Of a DNA stretch of 52,507 nucleotides, positions 16,870-24,670 are shown piece by piece. The translations under genes were made by a program, and so were the position numbers. The notes under the pieces are model-generated. The model was not told the DNA's origin and did not search any database. It worked only from the letters and a program-made list of their open reading frames with translations. The DNA is taken from the NCBI RefSeq assembly GCF_013184745.1, contig NZ_JAATVU010000040.1, positions 1 to 52,507 of the forward strand, read 5' to 3'. Positions within the stretch are counted from its first letter, which is position 1; each line of letters starts with the position of its first letter. The DNA is from Mangrovicoccus sp. HB161399 (GTDB taxonomy: Bacteria > Pseudomonadota > Alphaproteobacteria > Rhodobacterales > Rhodobacteraceae).

Positions 16870-17439
16870 ATGGCGGACGGATGGGCCGGCGCGGTGCTGG
16901 CGGCGGGGCGCTCGACGCGCTTCGGGGCGGAGGACAAGCTGGCGGCGGGGCTGAACGGGCGGCCGCTGGCGTCGCATGCGGCGGCGGCGCTGGCCGCGGT
17001 GCCGCTGGCGGCGCGGGCGGCGGTGTGCCCGGCGGGCCGGGCGGGGCTGTTCCCGGGCTTCGTCCGGCTGGAGGCGCCCGAAGGGTCGGAGCAGTCGGCC
17101 AGCCTGGCGGCCGCGGCGCGATGGGCCGCGGGGCAGGGGGCGGCCGGGCTTCTGGTGGTGCTGGGCGACATGCCCTTCGTCACGGCGGCGGATCTGGCGG
17201 CGGTGCTGGCGGCGGCGCAGGCCGGAGGGGGGGCGGCCTGCGTCACCGACGGGTCGCGGCGGATGCCGCCCGCCGCCTTTGCCGCCGCGCTGTTTCCGGC
17301 GCTGGCGGCGGCGGAGGGCGATCAGGGCGCACGGGCCATCCTGCGCGGCCTGGGTCCTGGGCAGCTGGTCGGGCTGCCCGCGGAACGGCTACGCGACATT
17401 GACACTGTCGGCGACCTCGCGGCTGCGCAGCGAGGCTAG
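16870..17439 (+). CDS. MocA-like molybdenum cofactor nucleotidyltransferase
   Basis: A 189-residue MobA-like NTP transferase. The N-terminal GAVLAAGRSTRFG loop binds the nucleotide; VVLGDMPFV carries a metal-binding Asp; the C-terminal DIDTVGDL segment is conserved in the family. Such proteins add CMP to molybdopterin to serve molybdenum hydroxylases of the xanthine dehydrogenase family, and the adjacent IorAB-type enzyme is a likely client. GGAGGGC precedes the ATG. The last 51 bp overlap the convergent AraC gene, so both coding sequences share DNA. Confidence 0.85.
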   Translation: MADGWAGAVLAAGRSTRFGAEDKLAAGLNGRPLASHAAAALAAVPLAARAAVCPAGRAGLFPGFVRLEAPEGSEQSASLAAAARWAAGQGAAGLLVVLGDMPFVTAADLAAVLAAAQAGGGAACVTDGSRRMPPAAFAAALFPALAAAEGDQGARAILRGLGPGQLVGLPAERLRDIDTVGDLAAAQRG

Positions 17440-18441
17440 CGGCGCCAGCCGGGCGCGGGCCTCGCCGGGCGTCATCGAGGTCCAGGACTGGAACGCCCGG
17501 TAGAAGCTGTTCGGGTCGCGGTAGGCCAGCAGGTAGCTGATCTCGGGCACCGACATCGAGCCGTCGCGCAGGTATTGCAGCGCCAGCGTCTCGCGGGTGC
17601 GGTCGAGCACGCCGCGGAAGCTCTCGCCCTCCTCCTGGAGGCGGCGCTGCAGGCTGCGGCGGCTGAGGCCGAGCTGGGCGCAGACATCGTCGGCGCCGGA
17701 CTTGCCCGAGGGCAGCAGCTCCGCCAGGGCGGAGGCGACGCGGGTCGAGATCGAGGTGCCGGCCGCGCGGTCGCGCAGGCGGCGGCGCAGGGTCTGCTCC
17801 ATGCCGCGCAGCAGGTCGTCATTCTGCGACAGCAGCGGCCGCGCGGCATCCTCGGCGGAGATCTCCAGCGCGATCTCGGGACCGGTGGCGACCGGGCAGC
17901 CGAGCCAGGCTTCGTATTCCGGCCGGTTGGCCGGGGCGACCGGCATCTGCACCTTCTTCGGCACCACGCGGGCGCCGGAATAGTGGCGGCAGAGCTCGGT
18001 CACGAAGGCGATGTCGAAGGCGCCCATATGAGGTTCCGCGGCCAGGTCGGGCTCGGCCATGGAGATGCCGATGCGCAGCCCGCAGCCGGTATCGGCGAAG
18101 CTGACCCGGACGGGCGCGGCCAGCGGCTTGAACAGGGCCAGCCGCTGCAGCCCGGTGCGGATGTTGCGGCTGGCGGTGAAGGCGATGATCGGCGCGTGCG
18201 AGGGCTGGCGGGCGGCGGCGCGGGCCAGCGCCAGCACCGCGCCGGGCGCGCCGGCCGAGCCGAGCTCCACCAGCGCGGTCCAGGCGTCCAGATAGGCGCG
18301 CGCGTTCACGCCGTGGGTCTCGGTTTCCAGATGGTCGGCCGGCAGGCCGGCCTGGCTCAGCACCTCGGCCGGATCGACGTCCAGCAGGGCGCACCCCATC
18401 TGGACCATCCGCGCCACCGGATAGAGCGACTTTCTACTCAT
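17389..18441 (-). CDS. AraC-family regulator with N-terminal arabinose-binding-like domain
   Basis: A 350-residue regulator. The N-terminal two thirds resemble the Arabinose_bd domain of OruR/ArgR-type AraC proteins (YPVARMVQMGCALLDVDP). The C-terminal double helix-turn-helix (about 250-340) shows CAQLGLSRRSLQRRLQEEG and the family signature ISYLLAYRDPNSFYRAFQSWTSMTP. GGGAGGGGGAG precedes the ATG. It diverges from the molybdenum hydroxylase operon, with a direct repeat of the kind AraC proteins bind in the gap (18501-18541), so control of that operon is likely. The 3' end overlaps the convergent MocA-like gene by 51 bp. Confidence 0.88.
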   Translation of the reverse strand: MSRKSLYPVARMVQMGCALLDVDPAEVLSQAGLPADHLETETHGVNARAYLDAWTALVELGSAGAPGAVLALARAAARQPSHAPIIAFTASRNIRTGLQRLALFKPLAAPVRVSFADTGCGLRIGISMAEPDLAAEPHMGAFDIAFVTELCRHYSGARVVPKKVQMPVAPANRPEYEAWLGCPVATGPEIALEISAEDAARPLLSQNDDLLRGMEQTLRRRLRDRAAGTSISTRVASALAELLPSGKSGADDVCAQLGLSRRSLQRRLQEEGESFRGVLDRTRETLALQYLRDGSMSVPEISYLLAYRDPNSFYRAFQSWTSMTPGEARARLAPLASLRSREVADSVNVA

Positions 18442-18500
18442 GGGCTCCCCCTCCCGTTATGGTTGTTTTCGTCATAGTGCCACTCGGGGGGAGTCTGGCA

Positions 18501-18541
18501 AGCTCTGTGGCGCGAATTGTTAGCAGCTTGGCGCGTTCTGC
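18501..18541. promoter_or_regulatory. Direct repeat AGC-N4-TGGCGCG, candidate AraC operator
   Basis: Two direct copies of AGC-N4-TGGCGCG-N3-TG start at 18501 and 18522, 21 bp apart (two helical turns). This matches how AraC/XylS regulators contact tandem half-sites. It lies in the 225-bp gap between the AraC gene and the molybdenum hydroxylase operon. Confidence 0.5.
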
Positions 18542-18666
18542 AAGTTGGATGGCGTGGCGGATTCCGTGCGCCGTGTCAGGATGGCGGGACCGAAGGGACC
18601 ACCTTGGGGCGCCCCGCGGCACCATGCCGGCGCGCCCCGAGCCCGAAGCCAAAGGTGGAGCGCGAC

Positions 18667-19128
18667 ATGACGACTTCTCTGACATTGAACGGCAAGCCGG
18701 TGACCGTCGAGGCGGAACCGGGAACGCCGCTGCTATGGGTGATCCGTGACGAGTTGAAGCTGACCGGCACCAAGTTCGGCTGCGGCGTGGCAAGCTGCGG
18801 CGCCTGCACGGTGCATCTGGACGGGGTTGCGGTGCGGTCCTGCCAGACCTTCATCGAGGATGCCGAAGGCGCCTCGGTCACGACGATCGAAGGCATCGGG
18901 GGCAAGGCCGCGCAGGCGGTCCAGGCGGCCTGGGCCGAGCTCGACGTGGTGCAGTGCGGCTATTGCCAGTCGGGCCAGATCATGTCGGCGGTGGGGCTGC
19001 TGTCGGAGACGCCGAAGCCCAGCGACGAGGACATCGACGCGGCGATGGAAGGCAATGCCTGCCGCTGCGCCACCTACCAGCGCATCCGCGCCGCGATCCA
19101 TCGCGCATCCGACATCATGGAGGCCTGA
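18667..19128 (+). CDS. iorA: 2Fe-2S subunit of isoquinoline 1-oxidoreductase-type molybdenum hydroxylase
   Basis: A 153-residue electron-transfer subunit. Residues 1-75 form a plant-type ferredoxin domain with [15 protein letters not shown] and a fourth Cys in VRSCQTF; residues 80-153 form the second 2Fe-2S domain with CGYCQSGQ and [11 protein letters not shown]. It passes electrons from the molybdenum subunit to an external acceptor. GGTGGAG precedes the ATG. The stop lies 1 bp before the IorB-type gene, so the two are one operon. The symbol reflects the two-subunit, FAD-free organisation of IorAB; the actual substrate (aldehyde or N-heterocycle) is unknown. Confidence 0.88.
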   Translation: MTTSLTLNGKPVTVEAEPGTPLLWVIRDELKLTGTKFGCGVASCGACTVHLDGVAVRSCQTFIEDAEGASVTTIEGIGGKAAQAVQAAWAELDVVQCGYCQSGQIMSAVGLLSETPKPSDEDIDAAMEGNACRCATYQRIRAAIHRASDIMEA

Positions 19129-19129
19129 G

Positions 19130-21295
19130 ATGACCCTGCAGACGACACGCCGCGGATTCCTCAAGGCGGCAGGCGCGGGCGCGCTGGTGATCGGGATGGG
19201 GCCGAAGGGCCTGATGGCGCAGGGCGATGACGGCGGCATGCTGACGCCCTTCGTCCGGGTCGACCCCGACGGCACGGTGACGGCCATCGTGAAGCATTTC
19301 GAGATGGGGCAGGGCACGACCACGGGCCTGACCACGCTGATCGCCGAAGAGATGGGCGTGCCGATGGAGGCGATGAAGGCCGAATTCGCGCCTTCCGATC
19401 CGGAGGTCTACAACAACCTGTTCTTCGGCAAGTTCCAGGGCACGGGCGGCTCGACCGCGATGGCCAACAGCTGGATGCAGTACCGCCAGGCCGGTGCCGC
19501 CGCGCGGGAGATGATCCTGCAGGCGGCCGCCCAGGCCTGGGACGAGGACCCGCTGGCGCTGCGGCTGGAGAACGGCATGGTCGCGGGCCATGGCGATCCG
19601 GTCGGCATCGGCGGCTTCGTGGCGGCCGCCGCCGCGATGGAGGTCCCGGCCGAGCCGCGGCTGAAGCGCCCCGACGAATTCGTGCTGATCGGCCAGCCGG
19701 GGGTGAAGCGCAAGGACACGCCCGCCAAGATCGACGGCAGCGCGAAATTCGCGATGGACGTGCAGCTCGACAACCAGCTGGTCGCGGTGATCGCGCGGCC
19801 GCCGCGGATGGGCGCGGTGGTGTCGAATTTCGACGACAGCGGCGCGAAGGACATCAAGGGCTTCGCCATGGCCGGGACGCTGGCCAACGGCGCGGGCGTC
19901 GCGGTCTTCGCCGAGAACACCTGGGCGGCGATCCAGGCGCGCGACGCGGTCGCGGTCGAATGGGACATGTCCAAGGCCGAATCCCGCGGATCGGACGAGA
20001 TCAAGGCGGAGCTGATGGCGGCGGTCGACGCGCCGGCCGAGTATGACGCGGCCGGAAAGCCGGAAGATGCCTCCGGCATCGAGGGCGCGGCGACGGTGGT
20101 GGAGAAGACCTTCTACTTCCCGCTGCTCGCCCATGCGCCGATGGAGCCGCTGACCTGCACCATCCGCCCCGATGCCGATGGCGGGATCACCCTGCTCGAC
20201 GGCGCGCAGATGCCGACCGCGCCGCATATCGCGCTGTCGAAGATCCTCGGGCTGGAGATGCCGCAGATCCGGGTGGAGACACTCTATGCCGGCGGCTCCT
20301 TCGGGCGGCGCGGCAACCCGGCGGCGGACTACCAGGTGGAGGCGGCGCTGGCCTTCGCGCTGACCGACAAGAGCCGTCCGGTGAAGCTGGTCTGGACCCG
20401 CGAGGACGACATCAGGGGCGGCTGGTACCGCCCGGCCTTCGCGCACCGCGTGCGGGTGGGGATAGACGGCGACGGCAACATCGTCGGCTGGGACCACCGG
20501 ATCGCCGGGCAGCCCTTGATGAAGGGGTCGCTCTTCGAGGCGGTGATGGTCAGGGACGGGGTCGACCTGAGCTCGGTCGAGGGCATCGCCGACACGCCCT
20601 ATGCGATCCCGGGGATGTATGCCGGGCTGACCGACACGGCGAAGGCGACCTCGATCCTTTGGTGGCGGTCCGTCGGCAACACCCATACCGCCTATGTCAT
20701 GGAGACCATGATGGACCAGGCGGCGAAGGCGGTCGGGCGCGATCCGCTGGAATTCCGCCTGGCGCACCTGCCCGGCGACAGGCCCGAGCAGGTGCGGCTG
20801 GCCGCGGTGCTGAAGGCTGCCGCGGAGAAGGCCGGCTGGGGCAGCCCGGCGGCCGGGCGCAGCCAGGGGATCGCGGCGCATTTCTCCTTCGGCACCTACG
20901 TGGCGGAGGTCGCGGAGATCTCCGGCAATGCCGCGGACGGGGTGAAGATCGAGAAGGTGACGGCGGCGGTCGATTGCGGGCTGGCGGTGAATCCGGACGT
21001 GATCAAGGCGCAGGTCGAGGGCGGCATCGGCTACGGCCTGGGCGCGATCATGCGCGACGAGATCACGCTCGAGGGCGGCGAGGTCGTGCAGTCGAACTTC
21101 CCCGACTACGAGCCGCTGCGGATCACCGATATCGGCAGGATCGAGGTGGAGATCCTCGCCTCGGCCGAAGCGCCCTCGGGGATCGGCGAGCCGGGCCTGC
21201 CGCCGGCCGGGCCGGCGCTGGCGAATGCCATCGCGGCCGCGGGCGAGCTGCCGGTGTCGCTGCCGATGGCCTCGAACGGGGTCAGCTTCGCCTGA
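19130..21295 (+). CDS. iorB: Molybdopterin-binding catalytic subunit, IorB-type
   Basis: A 721-residue periplasmic molybdenum hydroxylase. A twin-arginine signal ([17 protein letters not shown]) exports the folded enzyme. Two aldehyde-oxidase-like halves follow: [12 protein letters not shown] and the [10 protein letters not shown] loop early, [10 protein letters not shown] for cofactor binding in the middle, and the active-site Glu region GIGEPGLPP near the end. Length fits IorB-type subunits (about 720-780). It works with the upstream 2Fe-2S subunit; no maturation chaperone of the XdhC type is adjacent, but a MocA-like transferase lies 1.7 kb upstream. Substrate is unknown. Confidence 0.9.
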   Translation: MTLQTTRRGFLKAAGAGALVIGMGPKGLMAQGDDGGMLTPFVRVDPDGTVTAIVKHFEMGQGTTTGLTTLIAEEMGVPMEAMKAEFAPSDPEVYNNLFFGKFQGTGGSTAMANSWMQYRQAGAAAREMILQAAAQAWDEDPLALRLENGMVAGHGDPVGIGGFVAAAAAMEVPAEPRLKRPDEFVLIGQPGVKRKDTPAKIDGSAKFAMDVQLDNQLVAVIARPPRMGAVVSNFDDSGAKDIKGFAMAGTLANGAGVAVFAENTWAAIQARDAVAVEWDMSKAESRGSDEIKAELMAAVDAPAEYDAAGKPEDASGIEGAATVVEKTFYFPLLAHAPMEPLTCTIRPDADGGITLLDGAQMPTAPHIALSKILGLEMPQIRVETLYAGGSFGRRGNPAADYQVEAALAFALTDKSRPVKLVWTREDDIRGGWYRPAFAHRVRVGIDGDGNIVGWDHRIAGQPLMKGSLFEAVMVRDGVDLSSVEGIADTPYAIPGMYAGLTDTAKATSILWWRSVGNTHTAYVMETMMDQAAKAVGRDPLEFRLAHLPGDRPEQVRLAAVLKAAAEKAGWGSPAAGRSQGIAAHFSFGTYVAEVAEISGNAADGVKIEKVTAAVDCGLAVNPDVIKAQVEGGIGYGLGAIMRDEITLEGGEVVQSNFPDYEPLRITDIGRIEVEILASAEAPSGIGEPGLPPAGPALANAIAAAGELPVSLPMASNGVSFA

Positions 21296-21427
21296 CCGGG
21301 GCGCGGGGCGGCGCGGGCCGCCCTGCGGGCCTTGCGGAATCCTGCCGCGGCGCTAGAGTCCGCCGCCCGCCCGTCCGGTGCTCCGGCGCGGGGGCGGCAT
21401 CTCTGCAGCGACGGAAAAGGGGACGGC

Positions 21428-22507
21428 ATGGCGGCCGCGGAAAAGAGCGCACGCTCTCTCGGGGATTTGCAGGCGGCCGGCCTGCTCGGCGCCGAGGTGA
21501 CGCCGGACCTGGCGGCGGTGGCCGGGCGCTATGCGGTGTCGGTGACGCCGGGCGTGCTGCGCGCGATCCGCGGCGGCGATCCGGAGGGCGGCGTGGCGCG
21601 GCAGTACCTGCCCTCGTCCGAGGAGCTGCAGGAATTCCCGGCGGAGCTGGACGACCCGATCGGCGACGGGCCCCATTCTCCGGTCAAGGGCGTAGTGCAC
21701 CGCTATGACGACCGGGTGCTGCTGAACCTGCTGAAGACCTGCGCCGTCTACTGCCGCTTCTGCTTCCGCCGCGAGATGGTCGGGCCTGGGGCGCGCGGGC
21801 TCGACAGTGCCGAATTGGAGGCGGCGCTCGATTACATCCGCGGCGAGGAGCGGATCTGGGAGGTGATCTTCTCGGGCGGCGATCCGCTGACGCTGTCGGC
21901 GCGGCGGATCCGGGCGGTGCTGGAGGAGCTGGCGCGGATCCCCCATGTCGGCGTCGCGCGCTTCCACACCCGCGTGCCGGCCGTGGCGCCGGAGCTGGTG
22001 ACGGAGGAGCTTCTGGCCGCCTTGCGCGCCGGTCCGACGGCCTTCGTGGTGCTGCATGTCAACCATCCCGACGAGCTGACCGCAGAGGTGCGGGCGGCGA
22101 TCGCGCGGCTGGCGGATGCGGGCATTCCGCTGCTGAGCCAGTCGGTGCTGCTGAAGGGCGTCAACAATTCGGCGGAGGTTCTGGGGCGGCTGTTCCGCGC
22201 GCTCGTGCAGAACCGGGTGAAGCCCTATTACCTGCACCATGCCGACCTGGCGCGCGGCACCGGGCATTTCCGCACCTCGATTGCCGAGGGGCAGGAGATC
22301 GTCGACGGCCTGCGCCAGGGCCATTCCGGCCTGTGCATTCCGGCCTACGTTCTCGACCTGCCGGGAGGCGCCGGCAAGGTGCCGGTGGCGCGGAGCTGGA
22401 TCCTCGGCGAGGCGGAGGGCAGCTACCTGCTGCGCGACAGACACGGCGCGGAACATGCCTACCGAGACCACGCCGCGGCGCAGCAAAAACGGCCGGATCG
22501 CGGGTGA
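21428..22507 (+). CDS. KamA/EpmB-like radical SAM aminomutase
   Basis: A 359-residue radical SAM enzyme of the lysine 2,3-aminomutase family. The 4Fe-4S motif is Cys105-X3-Cys109-X2-Cys112 in CAVYCRFCF, followed by EVIFSGGDPL and the PLP-related LHVNHPDE and YLHHADLARGTGHFR segments. The length is closer to EpmB, which beta-lysylates elongation factor P, than to catabolic KamA (about 416), but the family contains both. No epmA-like or efp gene is visible nearby. AGGGGAC precedes the ATG. It follows the hydroxylase operon by 132 bp and may be its own unit. Confidence 0.85.
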   Translation: MAAAEKSARSLGDLQAAGLLGAEVTPDLAAVAGRYAVSVTPGVLRAIRGGDPEGGVARQYLPSSEELQEFPAELDDPIGDGPHSPVKGVVHRYDDRVLLNLLKTCAVYCRFCFRREMVGPGARGLDSAELEAALDYIRGEERIWEVIFSGGDPLTLSARRIRAVLEELARIPHVGVARFHTRVPAVAPELVTEELLAALRAGPTAFVVLHVNHPDELTAEVRAAIARLADAGIPLLSQSVLLKGVNNSAEVLGRLFRALVQNRVKPYYLHHADLARGTGHFRTSIAEGQEIVDGLRQGHSGLCIPAYVLDLPGGAGKVPVARSWILGEAEGSYLLRDRHGAEHAYRDHAAAQQKRPDRG

Positions 22508-22533
22508 CTCCGCCCCGGAAAGGGGCTGCGGCG

Positions 22534-22609
22534 CAAATTCCGCACAAATACCGGGCAAATACTGGCGCGATTTGCTGCGCCAGCGGGCAGATTTGTTGAC
22601 CTACGGGTC
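22534..22609. promoter_or_regulatory. Phased CAAAT repeats and dyads upstream of gpsA
   Basis: CAAAT occurs at 22534, 22545 and 22556, exactly 11 bp apart, then as the inverse ATTTG at 22570 and 22591. Between them lies a perfect inverted repeat, CTGGCGC (22562-22568) and GCGCCAG (22577-22583). TGACC-N4-GGTCA follows at 22597-22610. One DNA face thus carries repeated half-sites upstream of the stress operon. A DNA-binding regulator is inferred; it could also be partly the end of the preceding transcript. Confidence 0.4.
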
Positions 22610-22623
22610 AGCAGCCCTTACCT
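22596..22623 (+). promoter_or_regulatory. Possible housekeeping promoter upstream of gpsA
   Basis: TTGACC (22596) and TTACCT (22618) are spaced by 16 bp, a fair match to a sigma-70 promoter. It lies between the CAAAT array and the EcfG-type promoter and may give basal expression of the operon. Confidence 0.35.
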
Positions 22624-22706
22624 GAGGCCCATGCGCAACACGCAGAATATCCGGCCGCTCCCGCGTCTGCGCGGTAGAGGGGCCGTCGGAATCTTCCACC
22701 CCGGCC

Positions 22707-22731
22707 GGAACTCTTTCGCGAGTGCAGCGTT
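22707..22731 (+). promoter_or_regulatory. EcfG-type promoter of the glucosylglycerol operon
   Basis: GGAAC (22707-22711), 16 bp and CGTT (22728-22731) match the alphaproteobacterial EcfG consensus exactly. Transcription would start near 22738-22741, which excludes the upstream in-frame ATG at 22737 and supports the start at 22755. It links the operon to the general stress response encoded 25 kb away in this window. Confidence 0.7.
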
Positions 22732-22754
22732 AGCGCATGGCAAAGGAGACACCA

Positions 22755-23870
22755 ATGCAGCATGACCTTCCGACCACGGAAGACAGCCTGGCCGCGATAC
22801 GGCCGTATTCCCGCGTCGCCATCCTGGGCGGCGGTTCCTGGGGCACCGCCATCGCGGCGATCGCCCGGCGCGCAGGGCGCCAGGTGACGATCTGGGCCCG
22901 CGACCCCGACGTGGCACGCGACATCAACGACAACGCCCGCAACGAGAAATATCTTCCCGGCATCCCTCTTCCCGAGGGGATCACGGCCTATACCGATCTT
23001 GCGGGCGCGGTCAGGGATGCCGAGGCGATCTTCCTTGTGACGCCCTCGCATTCGATCCGGGACATGGCGCGGCAGCTCAACCCGCTGCTGCACCGGCTGA
23101 CCCCGATCGTGGTCTGCGCCAAGGGCATCGAGGCCGAGAGCGGCCTGCTGATGTCGTCGATCGTCGAGGAAGAGCTGCCCGGCCATCCGGTCGGCGCGCT
23201 CTCGGGACCGACCTTCGCGGCCGAAGCGGCCCGCGGCGACTACACCGCGGCGACCCTGGCCTTCGACTTCAAGACCATCGACCGGATCAACCCCGAGGGC
23301 AGCCCGGCCGCGCGGCTGGCCGTGTCCCTGGGCTGCGAGAGCTTCCGCCCCTACCTGTCCGACGATCTCGTCGGGCTGGAGACCGCCGGCGCGATGAAGA
23401 ACGTCATCGCCATCGCCTGCGGGATGATGACCGGCGTCGGCTTCGCGGAAAACACCCGCGCGGCGCTGATCGCCCGCGGCCTGGGCGAGATCCAGCTGGT
23501 GACGCTGGCGCTCGGCGGCCGCACCGACACGGTGCTGGGCATGGGCGGCGTCGGCGACCTGACGCTGACCTGCAACTCGTCCACCTCGCGCAACATGAGC
23601 CTCGGCCTGCAGCTGGGCGAGGGCATCCCGCGCGAGCAGTGCTTCGGCGGCAGGAAGATGGTCGTCGAGGGCGAGCGCAACGCGCGCTCGGTCCATGACT
23701 TGGCGGGCCGCCTGGGCCTGCGCCTGCCGATCTGCGGCACCGTCTACCGCATCCTGCACGAGGGCGCCGACCTGCGCGAAAGCTTCGCGGCGCTCTGGGC
23801 GAGCCCGCTCGAAGCCGAGCCTTGGGCCATGTCCGTCGAAATTCCCCATCCTGTAAGCCTGGAGGCGTGA
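22755..23870 (+). CDS. gpsA: NAD(P)-dependent glycerol-3-phosphate dehydrogenase
   Basis: A 371-residue cytoplasmic enzyme reducing dihydroxyacetone phosphate to sn-glycerol 3-phosphate. The Rossmann motif AILGGGSWGTA opens the NAD domain; VCAKGIEAESG, the catalytic Lys of GAMKNVIAIACGM and ENTRAALIARGLGE define the family. I chose the ATG at 22755 because AAAGGAG precedes it and the EcfG promoter rules out 22737. It shares one base with the next gene (TGATG). As first gene of an operon with a HAD phosphatase and glucosylglycerol-phosphate synthase, it probably supplies the glycerol phosphate acceptor and may be a stress-specific paralogue of a lipid-pathway gpsA. Confidence 0.9.
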   Translation: MQHDLPTTEDSLAAIRPYSRVAILGGGSWGTAIAAIARRAGRQVTIWARDPDVARDINDNARNEKYLPGIPLPEGITAYTDLAGAVRDAEAIFLVTPSHSIRDMARQLNPLLHRLTPIVVCAKGIEAESGLLMSSIVEEELPGHPVGALSGPTFAAEAARGDYTAATLAFDFKTIDRINPEGSPAARLAVSLGCESFRPYLSDDLVGLETAGAMKNVIAIACGMMTGVGFAENTRAALIARGLGEIQLVTLALGGRTDTVLGMGGVGDLTLTCNSSTSRNMSLGLQLGEGIPREQCFGGRKMVVEGERNARSVHDLAGRLGLRLPICGTVYRILHEGADLRESFAALWASPLEAEPWAMSVEIPHPVSLEA

Positions 23871-24670
23871 TGACCATCCAAGACCGAGTGACCTTGCCCG
23901 AAATTGCCGAGAAGACGATGGTCCTGGCCACGGATCTCGACGGCACCTTCCTCGGCGGGACCCCGGAGGAACGGCGCGCGCTCTACGACTGGATCGAGGA
24001 GAACCGCGACACCGTCGGGCTGATCTTCGTGACCGGGCGCGACCCGGAATTCATCGCGGGCCTTGTCGAGGCCGAGGGCACGCCCTGGCCGGACTACGCG
24101 GTCGGCGACGTGGGCACCACCATCGCCCATGTCTCGCCCGAGACCGGGGTCGAGCCGATCGAGGAACTCGAAGAGCAGATCGCCGAGATCTGGGGCGATG
24201 CGGGCGACAGCGTCCGCGCGCGGCTGGACGGCTGGCCGGGGCTGAAGCTGCAGCAGACGCCGTTCCGCTACCGCGTCAGCTACGACCTGATCGCCGGCGA
24301 GTTCGACCATGGCGCCAAGGCCGCCGTGGAGGAGATGGGCCATGACTGGCTGATCTCTGACAACCGCTATTTCGATGTCCTGCCGAAGGGCATCTCCAAG
24401 GGTCCGTCGCTGAAGCGGCTGCTGGCGCATCTCGGAATTTCCGAGGGCCGCGTGCTGGCCGCGGGCGACACGCTCAACGATTACTCGCTGCTGACGGCCG
24501 GGGTGCCTGCGGTTGCGGTCGGAAATTCCGAGGCACCCCTCAAGGAGGCGCTGGCAAAGGGCGACCATCCCAAGCTGCACCATGCCCGGAAGCATGGCTG
24601 CGGCGGGATCGCCGAGGCCATCGTCCATTTCGATCTGCATCCGACGGGAGCGACCGCCCATGCCAAGTGA
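23870..24670 (+). CDS. HAD-family phosphatase, probable glucosylglycerol-phosphate phosphatase
   Basis: A 266-residue Cof/MPGP-type HAD phosphatase. The nucleophile motif is TDLDGTFLGG (Asp22 and Asp24), the second motif FVTGRD, the Lys in LPKGISKG and the acid motif GDTLND; the large cap lies between. These enzymes act on sugar phosphates such as mannosylglycerate phosphate and trehalose phosphate. It is locked between gpsA (1-bp overlap) and glucosylglycerol-phosphate synthase (11-bp overlap), so the substrate is most likely glucosylglycerol phosphate. In some bacteria the equivalent phosphatase is fused to the synthase as GgpPS; here they are separate overlapping genes. Confidence 0.83.
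   Translation: MTIQDRVTLPEIAEKTMVLATDLDGTFLGGTPEERRALYDWIEENRDTVGLIFVTGRDPEFIAGLVEAEGTPWPDYAVGDVGTTIAHVSPETGVEPIEELEEQIAEIWGDAGDSVRARLDGWPGLKLQQTPFRYRVSYDLIAGEFDHGAKAAVEEMGHDWLISDNRYFDVLPKGISKGPSLKRLLAHLGISEGRVLAAGDTLNDYSLLTAGVPAVAVGNSEAPLKEALAKGDHPKLHHARKHGCGGIAEAIVHFDLHPTGATAHAK

Noticed and set aside
19741-19758. GCGAAATTCGC palindrome inside iorB
   Set aside because: The half-sites are inverted relative to the parS-like motif and the sequence is explained by coding.
22737-22754. Upstream in-frame ATG for gpsA
   Set aside because: It lies at or before the predicted EcfG transcript start, and AAAGGAG points to the ATG at 22755.
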